From: Eubacteriaceae bacterium
Lineage (GTDB): Bacteria > Bacillota > Clostridia > Peptostreptococcales > Anaerovoracaceae
Reading direction: 5' to 3'
DNA length: 64,000 nt
Assembly: GCA_902362435.1 (NCBI GenBank)
Contig: CABIWW010000010.1
Location: 62,001-126,000, forward strand
Part shown: in pieces, positions 27,586-37,578 of the stretch
Layout of the letters: the number at the start of each line of letters is the position of its first letter
Position numbering within the stretch: position 1 is the first letter of the stretch
Translations under genes and position numbers: made by a program
The notes under the pieces: generated by a model
Told to the model about the DNA's origin: nothing
The model's database searches: none
What the model saw: only the letters and a program-made list of their open reading frames with translations

Positions 27586-28080
27586 ATGACGGAAATAACG
27601 GTGAGAAAATACAGAAGTGAAGATGTGAAAGCGATGAATGAGATCTGGAACGAGGTCGTCGAGGACGGTATCGCTTTTCCGCAGGAGGAATGCCTCGACG
27701 AGACATCAGGCATGGAGTTTTTCGCAGGCCAGACATACTGTGCGGTCGCGGAAGACAGCCGGACGGGCGAACTGCTGGGGCTTTACATACTGCATCCGAA
27801 CAATGTCGGCAGATGCGGACATATAAGCAATGCGAGCTATGCAGTGGCATCGCGTGCCAGAGGGATGCACATAGGCGAGAGGCTGGTGACTGACTGTATG
27901 CGCCAGGCAAAGCTGCACGGATTTTCGATAATACAGTTCAATGCGGTCGTGGCGACGAATCTCGCGGCAAGACATCTCTATGAGCGCCTCGGTTTCAGGC
28001 AGTTAGGCAAGATCCCGGGCGGCTTCCGCATGAAAAACGGGGAGTACGAGGACATCTGCCCTTATTACATAGAAGTGTGA
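27586..28080 (+). CDS. GNAT-family N-acetyltransferase
   Basis: About 164 residues of GNAT fold, resembling phosphinothricin/MnaT-type acetyltransferases: ITVRKYRSEDVKAMNEIWNEVVEDG at the N-terminus, then the acetyl-CoA motif SRARGMHIGERLVTDCMRQAK and the AARHLYERLGFRQLG C-terminal motif. The start is unclear; AGGAG at 27570-27574 favours ATG 27586, with longer in-frame starts at 27577 and 27541. It lies 85 bases after the dehydrogenase and probably ends that operon; a G/C hairpin follows at 28155. Confidence 0.85.
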   Translation: MTEITVRKYRSEDVKAMNEIWNEVVEDGIAFPQEECLDETSGMEFFAGQTYCAVAEDSRTGELLGLYILHPNNVGRCGHISNASYAVASRARGMHIGERLVTDCMRQAKLHGFSIIQFNAVVATNLAARHLYERLGFRQLGKIPGGFRMKNGEYEDICPYYIEV

Positions 28081-28154
28081 GAGCATGCATATATGCATCG
28101 CGTGCCATGCCGTATGTAAAGGCGCAGCGTCATGCAAAGATCAGGGCATTCTAA

Positions 28155-28180
28155 AGGCCGGCGCTTCAGAACGCCGGCCT
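28155..28180. terminator. G/C hairpin between convergent genes
   Basis: AGGCCGGCG and CGCCGGCCT form a nine-pair perfect stem with an eight-base loop. There is no clear T-run on either side, so termination is only probable. Confidence 0.5.
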
Positions 28181-28225
28181 GGCTTAACGAATGATGCTAT
28201 CGTTCACCGCGTATGCATCCTGCAC

Positions 28226-29245
28226 TCAGCAGCATGTCGTCGGCGGGTAATCACTGCAGCCGCAGTCGCAGTCTCCAGGTGCCGGAGGGCGGTGCTGATC
28301 GCACCCCTGGTTCGCAGAGCAGCCGCTCTGCTCACCCTGAGGGCCGAAGGCAGCAGCGCTGCTGTCATTTCTCTCAGGAAACAGACCAGGGCATGTCACG
28401 ACGCCTGAAACGTTTTCCTGCAGAGGAGCTTCAGCGAATCCTGTCGACAGGACGCAGAGCTGTACAGGCACCGTGATCTTCTTCTCGACAGTGATGCAGA
28501 TCGTGACGATGAGATTTGCAGATATCTCGCCGTTAGGACCCATGCACAGGTCGCGCGTCGCATTGTTCGTAGCCATCCTGCAGCTGAATCCGGCATTCGA
28601 AAGCTCCGTGAGACGAGGCATGAATGCGGAGTTCGATGTGCTAGGCATGCAGAGCTCGAAGAAATTGGTAAGTACGAGAGGGCAGGAAGGATTTGCTATG
28701 TTGACTTCGGAACAGAGCGTCATCGTGCTTTCACGGCCGCAGCTGTCGCAGATCGCAAGATCGATGTAGATGATGATGTTGCCCCAGATCTTGACATTCT
28801 GTGTGCCGAAGATCGGTGTGCCGCCTCCGGTCGAATCGCATTCGCTCGTGTCTGCGAACAGTATCTTCTCGGAAGGGACTCCGTCCGGGCCGACAGTCTC
28901 GACAACGCTGTTGCACTCGTTCACGAAATATGCGCCGGAGATACCGGTCTCCATGTCGAGTGTCAGATTGCTGCGGTCCGATGCCTTTGAAGGATCGAAG
29001 ACCTTTTTGCAGCGGATATCGAGTATCCTGCTGACGGAGCATCCCGGCGGGATCGCAGGTGTGAATTTGAGATTCTGTACAGTCTTCATTCCCTGCATAT
29101 GGAACCTTACGGCGTCATACACGCTCTGTACGTATATCGGAGTAGCGGTGACGTCATCGAGATTCCCGCTGAAGCTGCAGAGATCGTTGGCTTTGCAGCA
29201 GGAATCCCCTGAAGCATTGTTTTGCGGTGTGCAGAAACAGTTCAT
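28226..29245 (-). CDS. Cysteine-rich protein, possible spore-surface component
   Basis: A 339-residue protein with about 26 cysteines (near 8 percent), none arranged in a familiar metal motif. The N-terminus is MNCFCTPQNNASGDSCC; the middle is a regular beta-rich region (VQSVYDAVRFHMQGMKTVQN, FTPAIPPGCSVSRILDIRCKK, GTPIFGTQNVKIWGNI, VPVQLCVLSTGFAEAP); the C-terminal 30 residues are rich in Cys, Pro and Gly and end in TTCC. There is no signal peptide. I have a vague memory of similar uncharacterised proteins in Clostridia but no name. High cysteine without secretion signal, in a spore former, suggests a coat or exosporium protein cross-linked by disulfides; that is inference. AGGAGG precedes the start on the minus strand. 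Confidence 0.75.
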   Translation of the reverse strand: MNCFCTPQNNASGDSCCKANDLCSFSGNLDDVTATPIYVQSVYDAVRFHMQGMKTVQNLKFTPAIPPGCSVSRILDIRCKKVFDPSKASDRSNLTLDMETGISGAYFVNECNSVVETVGPDGVPSEKILFADTSECDSTGGGTPIFGTQNVKIWGNIIIYIDLAICDSCGRESTMTLCSEVNIANPSCPLVLTNFFELCMPSTSNSAFMPRLTELSNAGFSCRMATNNATRDLCMGPNGEISANLIVTICITVEKKITVPVQLCVLSTGFAEAPLQENVSGVVTCPGLFPERNDSSAAAFGPQGEQSGCSANQGCDQHRPPAPGDCDCGCSDYPPTTCC

Positions 29246-29359
29246 ATTTTACCTCCTTGAATGGTGATTTTAATGTGTTTTTTGTTCAATGGCAGTATAT
29301 GAAAACAGATGTTTTTGTGTTACAATACATTTTGTATTTAGAAGAAAGGCAGCGTTGAT

Positions 29360-30610
29360 ATGGTAAAAACAGTAAAATTAAAATGCGGTACAACGTTAAT
29401 AATGGACAAGACCGACTACGTTCAGTCGGCAGCCCTGGGCATCTGGGTAAGAACAGGCGCCGCAGATGAAAACGACAGTGTTTCAGGAGTGTCACACTAT
29501 ATCGAACATATGATGTTCAAAGGGACGGACAATCGAACGGCTAAGGAGATCGCGTCTGATGTCGACAAGATCGGAGGCATGTTCAACGCTTTCACGGGAA
29601 AGGAAGCGACATGCTACTACATCAAGACGCTGTCATCCAATATATATGCGGGAGCTGAGATCCTGCTCGATATGCTGACAGGTTCGCGCTTCGACCAGGA
29701 GGAGATGGACAAGGAGAGAAAGGTCATCTGTGAAGAGATAAAGATGGTCAAGGACAGTCCGGACGACGACGTGTACGATACGATATCGGAGCTCGTGGCA
29801 AGCGGCAATCCGCTGGGCAGGAGCATACTCGGCACACCTGAGAGCCTCGCGGGGATCGACCGTGCAAAGCTCACTGCGTATTACAGCGAAAAGTATGCGA
29901 GAGACAGCATCGTGATAGCAGTTGCGGGCAATTTCGACGAGGAAAGGATTGCAGAGCTTTTTGAAAGCAGGCTGACTTCGCTCAGAGAGAAGAAAGTGAC
30001 GCAGGACTTCACGCTGAAGCCTTACAGACAGAGCTTCGACGTAAAGGTGAGGGATATCGAACAGACTCATATCTGCCTTGCGACGCCGGGCATTTCCATG
30101 GCGGACGACAAGTACTACGCGTTCGTGCTGATGAACAGCATATTCGGAGGAAGTATGAGTTCGAGACTTTTCCAGAATATAAGAGAAGAAAAGGGTCTGG
30201 CTTACACAGTCTGCTCAATGAACGTGTTCTCCAGCTATACGGGCTTTTTCAGCATATATGCCGGAGTGGCGCATGACAAGGCGGAAGCTACTCTCGATGC
30301 GGTCAGACATGAGCTCGAGATGCTCAAAAAAGACGGAGTCACTGCCGAAGAGCTGTCTATGGCGAAGGAGCAGGTAAAGAGCTCATATATCTTCGGACTT
30401 GAGAACATCAACAGCAGGATGTTTTCGATAGGAAAGAACAAGCTGCTTCTTGACAGGGTGTACTCTCCTGAAGAAGTGCTGAGCGAATTCGACAAGGTGA
30501 CGCAAGATGATATAAAGCAGGCTGCGGAGATGATCGGCGACTACTCGTCGTACTGCGCAGCGTCTGTTACAGGAACGGATTTTGACCTCGAAAGGCTGAT
30601 AAAACGATGA
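29360..30610 (+). CDS. M16-family zinc processing peptidase
   Basis: A 416-residue metallopeptidase of the insulinase/mitochondrial-processing-peptidase family (YmxG/MlpA type). The inverted zinc motif HxxEH is intact as His46, Glu49, His50 in [12 protein letters not shown], with the third ligand region [11 protein letters not shown] downstream. The second half is the expected inactive M16 domain. In Firmicutes this peptidase is usually next to dut and near the sporulation or pnp region, as here: the stop overlaps the dut start (ATGA). The substrate is unknown. Confidence 0.92.
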   Translation: MVKTVKLKCGTTLIMDKTDYVQSAALGIWVRTGAADENDSVSGVSHYIEHMMFKGTDNRTAKEIASDVDKIGGMFNAFTGKEATCYYIKTLSSNIYAGAEILLDMLTGSRFDQEEMDKERKVICEEIKMVKDSPDDDVYDTISELVASGNPLGRSILGTPESLAGIDRAKLTAYYSEKYARDSIVIAVAGNFDEERIAELFESRLTSLREKKVTQDFTLKPYRQSFDVKVRDIEQTHICLATPGISMADDKYYAFVLMNSIFGGSMSSRLFQNIREEKGLAYTVCSMNVFSSYTGFFSIYAGVAHDKAEATLDAVRHELEMLKKDGVTAEELSMAKEQVKSSYIFGLENINSRMFSIGKNKLLLDRVYSPEEVLSEFDKVTQDDIKQAAEMIGDYSSYCAASVTGTDFDLERLIKR

Positions 30611-31035
30611 AGATAAAGGTAAAGACACTGTCAGGAGAGCTGCCCCGATATGAGACAGAAGGCTCGGCAGGCATGGATATCAGGGCGTACATCGATGAAC
30701 CGGTCGAGATACTGCCGGGGCGCCGGGCGCTGATACCGACGGGGCTTTTCATGGAGATACCTGCGGGATTCGAAGTGCAGATACGTGCGCGCAGCGGACT
30801 TGCCGTGAAACACGGCATAGGGCTGACCAACGGCATAGGCACTATAGACAGCGACTATCGCGGAGAGATCAGAGTCTCGCTGATAAACTGGGGAGATGAA
30901 GCTTTCATCGTCAGAAACGGTGACAGGATAGCGCAGATGGTCGTGGCCAGATATGAGAAGGCCGACCTGGAGAAAGCAGAGGTGCTTTCCGAAACGGAGC
31001 GCGGTGAAGGCGGCTTCGGACATACAGGCGTATAA
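30607..31035 (+). CDS. dut: dUTP diphosphatase
   Basis: Trimeric dUTPase of 142 residues, hydrolysing dUTP to dUMP and diphosphate and keeping uracil out of DNA. The five family motifs are recognisable: AGMDIRAY (I), [11 protein letters not shown] (II), [11 protein letters not shown] (III), GDRIAQMVV (IV) and the C-terminal GEGGFGHTG (V). The start codon overlaps the M16 peptidase stop by four bases, so translation is coupled. Confidence 0.96.
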   Translation: MKIKVKTLSGELPRYETEGSAGMDIRAYIDEPVEILPGRRALIPTGLFMEIPAGFEVQIRARSGLAVKHGIGLTNGIGTIDSDYRGEIRVSLINWGDEAFIVRNGDRIAQMVVARYEKADLEKAEVLSETERGEGGFGHTGV

Positions 31036-31050
31036 ATATGGAAATAACGG

Positions 31051-31090
31051 CGGCTCCGGACATCAGACAAAGATCTGGTATCCGGAGCCG
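31051..31090. terminator. Perfect hairpin between dut and the catalase-like gene
   Basis: CGGCTCCGGA at 31051-31060 and TCCGGAGCCG at 31081-31090 are exact complements, with a 20-base loop and no T-run. It may end the M16-dut transcript or act on the next gene, which starts 61 bases later. Confidence 0.5.
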
Positions 31091-31150
31091 TCTGATAATA
31101 TTCAGAACAAAATCCGCTCTGCGCCATACTATAATGTTGAGGTGGTGCAT

Positions 31151-32134
31151 ATGACAGATTTTCAGATGCTTGAGCATATACAGAGAATGATAAAAGAGAT
31201 GCCGAGACCACGGCTGCTGTTTCGCAAAGGGCTGACCGTCCGCGGATTTTTCAGGCCCTACATGTCCTTCGCGGATCATACACAGGCAGAGATCTTCAGC
31301 AGCACGGATGAGGTCACTCCGGTCACGGTCAGGTTCGCATCGATGTTCGGGCAGAAGGGGACGGCTGACACTGTCCGGAATATAAAAGGAATGAGCGTCA
31401 AATTCCATGGCAGCGAAGAGTACGACATGGTCTGTCAGAGCATACCTGTATTTTTCATCGATGAAAAGCAGAAGCTGCCGGATCTCATAAGGGCGTTCAC
31501 ACGCAGTGAGCACTGTGACGGCCTGAACAGCAGAAGGTTCTGGGAGTTTGTCGCGGAAAATCCGGAGTCTCTGCACTGCGCGCTGAGGCTGTTTTCGTAC
31601 GAAGGCATCGCTGGAACGTTTATAAACGTAAAATGGTTTTCTGTAAACACAACTGTCTGGGAAAACGCTTCAGGTGAAAAGTGCTTCGTGAGGTACCGAT
31701 GGATCCCGTCATGCCCTGCAGCAGGCAGTGGAGAGGATGTAACGGCATCGCGGGAAAAGGTGAACGACCGGATAACCGCTGAATTCATGGCTGGATTCGA
31801 CTGTGACACGGCATTCAAAGAGCTGGCTTCCGACATTTCAGCAGGCCGCTTCCCGTCCTTCGATCTTTATGTGCAGATGATACCCGAAGATGAGTTCGAC
31901 CCGGAGGAGCATCCGAAGCACACTGCAGAATGGGACGAAGAAACAGCGCAGTTTGTCCTGGCAGGTGTGATGCGCATCACAGGGCTCACTGATGATCGTG
32001 AAAACATACAGGATCTGACGAGCTTCATACCCGGCAGACCGGTAAAAGGCATAGAGCTTTACAGAGACGGCCTCGAAGAGATCATGGATTTCCTGTACAG
32101 GACAGAGGCCATGGAAAGGGGGAGCTCATATTGA
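31151..32134 (+). CDS. Catalase-fold protein lacking catalytic residues
   Basis: A 327-residue protein that clearly aligns with the catalase core (TPVTVRFASMFGQKGTADTVRNIKGMSVKF, then SIPVFFIDEKQKLPDLIRAF and FWEFVAENPESLH). The distal active-site histidine of the RVVHARG motif is replaced (here RLLFRKG, His to Phe), and the catalytic asparagine of GNN-PVFF is missing (CQS-PVFF). The proximal RxxxY heme-ligand motif near the C-terminus is not recognisable either; only a tyrosine nearby remains. It is therefore unlikely to act as a catalase and may not bind heme. GAGGTGG supports the start at 31151. The catalase-related C-terminal domain is encoded by the next, overlapping ORF. Confidence 0.85.
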   Translation: MTDFQMLEHIQRMIKEMPRPRLLFRKGLTVRGFFRPYMSFADHTQAEIFSSTDEVTPVTVRFASMFGQKGTADTVRNIKGMSVKFHGSEEYDMVCQSIPVFFIDEKQKLPDLIRAFTRSEHCDGLNSRRFWEFVAENPESLHCALRLFSYEGIAGTFINVKWFSVNTTVWENASGEKCFVRYRWIPSCPAAGSGEDVTASREKVNDRITAEFMAGFDCDTAFKELASDISAGRFPSFDLYVQMIPEDEFDPEEHPKHTAEWDEETAQFVLAGVMRITGLTDDRENIQDLTSFIPGRPVKGIELYRDGLEEIMDFLYRTEAMERGSSY

Positions 32135-32325
32135 AGGAAATGCTGCAGGCGAGCAGCTTTTACAGAGCGATGACTGCCGCGCAGCGTCAGGATCTCGAGG
32201 AGGCGGTAGCAGAGGATATCTTTTTTCTCGACAGCAGACTGCAGGAAAGGATCACGGCGCTGATCAGCGAGGCAGACGTGCAGCTGGCGGAAAACATAAG
32301 GCGCAGAAACGACTTTACAACATAG
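32131..32325 (+). CDS. Separate catalase-related C-terminal domain
   Basis: A 64-residue ORF starting with TTG inside the overlap TTGA with the catalase-like gene's stop codon; GGGGGAG lies eight bases upstream. Its sequence (FYRAMTAAQRQDLEEAVAEDI, then LQERITALISEADVQLAENI) fits the catalase-related immune-responsive domain that normally forms the C-terminus of one catalase chain. So the catalase fold is split over two coupled ORFs. This could be a genuine two-subunit protein, a programmed frameshift around the A3G5 run at 32115-32122, or a recent frameshift mutation or sequencing error. Confidence 0.65.
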   Translation: MKEMLQASSFYRAMTAAQRQDLEEAVAEDIFFLDSRLQERITALISEADVQLAENIRRRNDFTT

Positions 32326-32433
32326 CCTGCCGGATAGTATTATATATACTGGAAAAGCAGGATCTGAGAGGGCTCATGCACGCGCCGGACATCGATGGTA
32401 TGCGCGGGAGCCTGTGATAAAACCGGAGGTAAA

Positions 32434-33444
32434 ATGGTCACCAGAGAAGTCTTTGAAAAGAGAGAATTTGAATATCTGTCGCCGTATGCTGCAAAGGCTG
32501 CGGAGAGCAGAGGAAGGAAGCTGCCTGAGGAGAAGTGCAGCATCAGGACCGACTATCAGCGCGACAGAGACAGGATAGTGCATTCCAAGGCATTCAGGAG
32601 GCTCATGCACAAAACGCAGGTGTTCCTGGCACCGGAGGGAGACCATTACAGGACGAGGCTCACACATACGATAGAGGTATCACAGATCGCCAGGACCATC
32701 GCAAGAGGCGCAGGACTCAATGAGGATCTTACCGAAGCTATAGCGATGGGGCACGATCTCGGGCACACGCCGTTCGGACACAGCGGTGAAGCCGTGCTCA
32801 ACGAGATATATCCGGGAGGCTTCAGGCACAACGTGCAGAGTCTCAGAGTCGTCGATGTGCTGGAGTCGGGAAGCAGCAGGAGAGGCATGAACCTGACGTT
32901 CGAAGTGCGTGACGGGATACTGAATCATACAGGGAGCACGATGCCTGTGACAGCTGAGGGGCAGGTCGTGAAGACGAGCGACCGCATAGCGTATATCAAT
33001 CACGATATAGACGATGCTATCAGAAGCGGCATCATCACTGCGGAGGATCTGCCGAAGGAAAGCATAGCCGTGCTCGGAGACACGCATAAGAAGCGTATAG
33101 ACACTCTCGTGAGAGATATGATCGAAAACAGCAGCGGAAGGCCTACGGCGCAGCTCAGCGAGGAACGCTACCAGGCTATGGATGAGCTGCGGACCTACAT
33201 GTTCAGGAACGTGTATCACAATGATAAAGTAAAGCGCGCGGAAGACGTGAGCCAGGTCAGGAACATCATCGTGTCGCTGTACCAGTATTTCCTGGAAGAT
33301 CCCGACAGACTGCCGGACGATCTCCGTGCGATGCGCGGCAGCTTCCCGGATGCGGAGCTCGCCAAGGACCACATCGCAGGCATGACAGACAGATATGCGA
33401 TAAACCTCTATGAAGAACTGTTCGTTGCAAAGGGCTGGAGATAG
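32434..33444 (+). CDS. dgt: dGTP triphosphohydrolase family (HD domain)
   Basis: A 336-residue HD-domain dNTPase. The metal-binding pattern is intact: RTRLTHTIEVSQIARTIAR (first His), AIAMGHDLGHTPFGHSGE (HD pair) and a later Asp in the NHDIDDAI segment. This short form is common in Firmicutes and directly precedes dnaG in many of them, as here. Activity is release of triphosphate from dGTP or other dNTPs; which dNTP acts as substrate or activator cannot be told. GGAGGT four bases before the ATG at 32434 sets the start. Confidence 0.93.
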   Translation: MVTREVFEKREFEYLSPYAAKAAESRGRKLPEEKCSIRTDYQRDRDRIVHSKAFRRLMHKTQVFLAPEGDHYRTRLTHTIEVSQIARTIARGAGLNEDLTEAIAMGHDLGHTPFGHSGEAVLNEIYPGGFRHNVQSLRVVDVLESGSSRRGMNLTFEVRDGILNHTGSTMPVTAEGQVVKTSDRIAYINHDIDDAIRSGIITAEDLPKESIAVLGDTHKKRIDTLVRDMIENSSGRPTAQLSEERYQAMDELRTYMFRNVYHNDKVKRAEDVSQVRNIIVSLYQYFLEDPDRLPDDLRAMRGSFPDAELAKDHIAGMTDRYAINLYEELFVAKGWR

Positions 33445-33619
33445 GCAGGCGGAGGCTTTGCAAAAGACTCGCGCTGCGGGATATCCGAAAGCGCAGGGCA
33501 GCGCGCAGCGCAGAAAGAAGCACGGTAAATAAAACAAAAAAATATAAAAATAAAAAAAGGAAAGTGCTGATTCCTGTCGTAAATAATATTATGCATCGCA
33601 GTTTTCAAGAGGGGCAAAA

Positions 33620-35377
33620 GTGAGTAGTAATAATGTAAATATAGCAGATGAGATAAAAAGCAGGTGTAACATTGTCGATGTTATAGGCAGAGTCGTTTCG
33701 TTAAAGAAAACGGGGAATAATTACAAAGGTATCTGTCCTTTCCACAATGAAAAAACACCTTCTTTTATTGTATCGGAAACAAAACAGATATTCACGTGTT
33801 TCGGCTGCGGAGCGACGGGAGATGTCATCGAATTTGTAAAGCGCTACTACAACCTCGATTTCAAGGGGGCTGTGGAGATGCTGGCAAAGGAGTACGGCAT
33901 CAGCCTTGAAGGCGCTTTCGGCGGAAGCAGGGACAAGGAGGAGCTTTACGAGATAAACCGTCAGGCGGCCCGGTTTTATTACAGGGCGCTGCGTCAGCAC
34001 AGCAATCCGGGATATACATATATGAAAAACAGAGGTATCTCGGAGGAGATACTCAACAGGTTCGGTATAGGATATGCTGACGACAGATGGGACAGTCTGT
34101 ACACTTTTCTGAAGGAAAAAGGATTTTCGGAAGACAGGATGCTTGAGCTCGGTCTCGTATCGAAATCGAGGAAAGACGGCAGGTACTACGACAAGTTCCG
34201 CGGCAGGGTGATCTTCCCGATACAGAACACGGGAGGAAAGGTCATCGGTTTCGGAGGCCGCATAATAGGAGACGGAGAGCCGAAGTATCTCAATTCGCAG
34301 GAGTCCCCGGTCTTCAGGAAGAAGTACAACCTCTACGGTCTGAATATGTCAGGCGCAGAGGCGAGAAAGGAAGACGCCATCGTCCTGGTGGAAGGGTACA
34401 TGGATGTCGTTTCGCTCTATCAGAGCGGAGTGCGGAACGTTTCTGCATCACTGGGAACGGCGCTTACCGAGAATCAGGCAAGGCTGATCAGGCGGTACAC
34501 GAAAAATGTGATACTTTCCTATGACGCCGACCAGGCGGGACAGAACGCGGCCATGCGCGGACTGGACATACTCTACAGAGAAGACTGCAGAGCAAAGGTG
34601 TTAAAAGTCACAGAGGGCAAGGATCCCGATGAGTTCGTGAAGAAGAACGGGCGCAGGGCTTTCCAGGAGCTGATAGAAAACGCACTGCCGTACGGAGACT
34701 TCAAGCTCGGCTTCGTAAAGGCGAAGTACGATCTGTCAGATGAACAGCAGAGGGTCGATTTCATCAGAGATGCGGTGGACGTACTGCGCGGGATGAAGCC
34801 TGTGGAAGCCGATATCTACATAAAAAAGCTTGCCGAGGAAACAGGTGTTTCGGAAGGGGCTATAAGATTCGAGTATTCAGGCAATAATAGTCAGGAAAAG
34901 GTGCCGCCGGGCGGCGAGCATCATTTCAGGGACGACGACCGGGCAGCAGAGACGGCTGTGGAAATGCCGGCTGCAGAGAAAAACCTGCTGAAGCTGATGA
35001 TCACGGATCCTGTCTACATCGACCTGCCGGAAGATGTGAGGGATATCGTATTCAGGAGCGAACAGGGAAAAAGTATATACGAAAATATATTGCAAATCTG
35101 CGACGGCAGGCATATACTTGATATCAATGCGCTTAAGGACAGGCTCGATGAGGAGTGCGCCGTCTGTCTTGCGGAAATAGAGGCGGAGATAATATCTCCA
35201 GGCACCGAGCGGTCCGTCTTTGACGAATGCATCGCACAGATAAGGAAGAAAGAACTCAAAAAGCAGGAAGAAGAGATCCTCGTACGCCTTTCCATGGCAG
35301 ATGAGGAAGAAAACCACGAAGAAATAATAAGGCTTACACAGCAGCTTATAGAAATACAGAAAAAAATAAAGAAGTGA
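33620..35377 (+). CDS. dnaG: DNA primase
   Basis: Primase of 585 residues that synthesises RNA primers at the replication fork. The N-terminal CHC2 zinc domain ([20 protein letters not shown]), the RNA-polymerase core with the Toprim fold ([17 protein letters not shown] and [12 protein letters not shown]) and a C-terminal helicase-binding region are present in order. A GTG start at 33620 follows AAGAGGGG. It belongs to the dgt-dnaG-rpoD block; rpoD starts 10 bases after the stop. Confidence 0.97.
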   Translation: MSSNNVNIADEIKSRCNIVDVIGRVVSLKKTGNNYKGICPFHNEKTPSFIVSETKQIFTCFGCGATGDVIEFVKRYYNLDFKGAVEMLAKEYGISLEGAFGGSRDKEELYEINRQAARFYYRALRQHSNPGYTYMKNRGISEEILNRFGIGYADDRWDSLYTFLKEKGFSEDRMLELGLVSKSRKDGRYYDKFRGRVIFPIQNTGGKVIGFGGRIIGDGEPKYLNSQESPVFRKKYNLYGLNMSGAEARKEDAIVLVEGYMDVVSLYQSGVRNVSASLGTALTENQARLIRRYTKNVILSYDADQAGQNAAMRGLDILYREDCRAKVLKVTEGKDPDEFVKKNGRRAFQELIENALPYGDFKLGFVKAKYDLSDEQQRVDFIRDAVDVLRGMKPVEADIYIKKLAEETGVSEGAIRFEYSGNNSQEKVPPGGEHHFRDDDRAAETAVEMPAAEKNLLKLMITDPVYIDLPEDVRDIVFRSEQGKSIYENILQICDGRHILDINALKDRLDEECAVCLAEIEAEIISPGTERSVFDECIAQIRKKELKKQEEEILVRLSMADEEENHEEIIRLTQQLIEIQKKIKK

Positions 35378-35387
35378 GGGGCACGGA

Positions 35388-36641
35388 ATGGCTGATACAA
35401 AAGACGTAAAAAAGAAAAAGACAAAGAAGGTAAACACTGAAAAAGCAGGCGCTAAGGCCGAGCCTGTGCAGAACAGCGAATTTGCAGAAAACGAAGTGCT
35501 TGACGAGGAAACGAAAGCGCAGATCATAAAGGATCTGACAGAAAAAGCCTCATCAAAGAAGAAAAAGTCACTTTCATACACAGACGTTTCGAACAGGCTC
35601 GGAGACATGGAGCTCGACAAGGATCAGATGGAAGAGATCTACGAACTTCTGATGAGCAAGGGCGTCGAGGTCGATATGGAAAACGAGCCTGACGATATCG
35701 ATCTGCTGGAGCTCGAGGATGAAGAAGTGGACGATCCGGAAGTCGATGCGGTGATAGCCGAGAATCCGGATGCGAAGGAGATAGATCTCGAGGCGACGAT
35801 CTCAAAGAACATCGCTGTCGACGACCCTGTCAGGATGTACCTGAAGGAGATCGGAAAGGTGCCGCTCCTCACTGCGCAGGAGGAGATCGACCTTGCCAAG
35901 AGGATGGAGCAGGGCGACGAGTATGCGAAGCAGAAGCTCTGCGAGGCAAACCTCAGACTGGTAGTAAGTATCGCCAAGAAGTATGTCGGAAGAGGCATGC
36001 TGTTCCTCGATCTGATACAGGAAGGAAACCTCGGTCTGATAAAGGCCGTTGACAAATTCGACTGGACGAAGGGATACAAGTTCAGTACCTATGCTACATG
36101 GTGGATCAGACAGGCGATCACCAGATCTATAGCTGACCAGGCGAGGACGATAAGGATCCCTGTGCACATGGTCGAAACTATAAACAAGCTGATAAGAGTC
36201 TCAAGACAGCTGCTCCAGGAAGAAGGCAGAGAGCCGACCCCTGACGAGATCGCTGCAGAGATGGGCATATCTGTAGAAAAGGTAAGAGAGATACTCAAGA
36301 TCTCCCAGGAGCCTGTTTCACTGGAAACTCCTATCGGAGAGGAAGAGGACAGCCATCTCGGAGACTTCATACCGGACGACGATGCGCCGGCACCTGCAGA
36401 AGCTGCAGCGTTTTCCATGCTCAAAGAGCAGCTGGTCGACGTGCTGGGAACTCTCACAGAGAGAGAGCAGAAGGTGCTGAAGCTCAGATTCGGTCTCGAA
36501 GACGGAAGAGCCAGGACGCTCGAGGAAGTCGGAAAGAAATTCGACGTTACCCGAGAGAGGATCAGACAGATCGAGGCGAAGGCTCTCAGGAAGCTGAGAC
36601 ATCCGACCAGAAGCAAGAAACTCAAGGACTACCTGGAATAG
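35388..36641 (+). CDS. rpoD: Primary sigma factor (sigma-A)
   Basis: Housekeeping sigma factor of 417 residues, longer than the Bacillus subtilis protein because of a Lys- and Glu-rich N-terminus. Region 1.2 begins at [17 protein letters not shown]; region 2 has the invariant [36 protein letters not shown]; region 4 has [21 protein letters not shown]. It is translated as part of the macromolecular-synthesis operon dnaG-rpoD, ten bases after dnaG, and is followed five bases later by trmK. Confidence 0.98.
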   Translation: MADTKDVKKKKTKKVNTEKAGAKAEPVQNSEFAENEVLDEETKAQIIKDLTEKASSKKKKSLSYTDVSNRLGDMELDKDQMEEIYELLMSKGVEVDMENEPDDIDLLELEDEEVDDPEVDAVIAENPDAKEIDLEATISKNIAVDDPVRMYLKEIGKVPLLTAQEEIDLAKRMEQGDEYAKQKLCEANLRLVVSIAKKYVGRGMLFLDLIQEGNLGLIKAVDKFDWTKGYKFSTYATWWIRQAITRSIADQARTIRIPVHMVETINKLIRVSRQLLQEEGREPTPDEIAAEMGISVEKVREILKISQEPVSLETPIGEEEDSHLGDFIPDDDAPAPAEAAAFSMLKEQLVDVLGTLTEREQKVLKLRFGLEDGRARTLEEVGKKFDVTRERIRQIEAKALRKLRHPTRSKKLKDYLE

Positions 36642-36645
36642 AAAC

Positions 36646-37578
36646 ATGACAGAATTAAGTATAAGACTGCAGAAAATAGCAGACAGGATAAATGAAGGTG
36701 AAACCATGGCTGATATCGGCACAGACCATGGTTTTTTGCCTATATATCTGATAGAAAACGACATATCGCCGTCGGTGATAATGACTGACGTCAGCCGGCC
36801 GTCTCTGATGAAAGGCTCGGATAATCTCGACATGCTGGGTGCAGACAGAAAGCGTGCGGATTTCAGAGTGGGCGACGGTATATCCGTACTGGAGCGCGGC
36901 GAAACGGATACAGTAGTGATAGCGGGAATGGGCGGCATGCTCATAAGAGATATAATGAGCATCGACATGGAGCACACATGCTCTTTCAGAAAATACATAC
37001 TGCAGCCGAGAACCAGGCAGGGGCACCTCAGGAAGTGGCTCCTCGAGAACGGGTTCACGATAATCCATGAGGATCTGGTCGAGGAGGGGCGGTTCATACC
37101 TGAGATAATAACAGCGCTCAGTCCGCAGGCGGACGACGTTTTTACTAATGATGCCAGTGTGGATGTGGCTTGTATGGATGGTGTGCAGGCAGATGGCGTC
37201 CATATGGGTGATGCGCGTATGAATGACGTTTGTATCACCGGATCAGCGACGGATGACGTGCATAATGCCGGATCGGAAACGTATGGCGTGCATACCGCAG
37301 CCGGAGACGTCACGGACGACGGCAGGCTTTGCATAAGAGGCGTATCGTTCGCATCGGAAGAGGACACCGGCGAGGACATCATATATCGTGTGCCGCCGTG
37401 GATCACACAGGCGACAGGTCCGGTAGAGGAATTTATTGCCAGGAACATCGAAAATGAGAAGAAAAGGCTCGAAAATGTGATGCTGGCAAAGGAGCGCGAT
37501 ATCGCGCAGGAAGACAGGATATGCAGAGGGATAGCTTATCTGAAGCGTTTGCTGGAGGAATACGGAAATGGAAGATAG
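36646..37578 (+). CDS. trmK: TrmK, tRNA adenine(22)-N1 methyltransferase, with an insertion
   Basis: SAM-dependent enzyme methylating A22 of tRNAs. The Rossmann domain (ADIGTDHGFLPIYLIE, and VIAGMGGMLIRDI for the catalytic motif) and the C-terminal helical hairpin (EFIARNIENEKKRLENVMLAKERD) are normal. Between them lies an insertion of about 60 residues (roughly 164-226) rich in Asp, Val, Ala, Gly and Met with degenerate DGV/DDV-H repeats, making the protein 310 residues instead of about 235. The insertion looks disordered and may have grown by slippage. The next gene overlaps the end by 11 bases, the standard trmK-nif3 arrangement. Confidence 0.93.
   Translation: MTELSIRLQKIADRINEGETMADIGTDHGFLPIYLIENDISPSVIMTDVSRPSLMKGSDNLDMLGADRKRADFRVGDGISVLERGETDTVVIAGMGGMLIRDIMSIDMEHTCSFRKYILQPRTRQGHLRKWLLENGFTIIHEDLVEEGRFIPEIITALSPQADDVFTNDASVDVACMDGVQADGVHMGDARMNDVCITGSATDDVHNAGSETYGVHTAAGDVTDDGRLCIRGVSFASEEDTGEDIIYRVPPWITQATGPVEEFIARNIENEKKRLENVMLAKERDIAQEDRICRGIAYLKRLLEEYGNGR

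Noticed and set aside
28085..29267. Several plus-strand open frames opposite the cysteine-rich gene
   Set aside because: They mirror the minus-strand gene, have no ribosome sites, and the minus-strand frame has the better start and composition.
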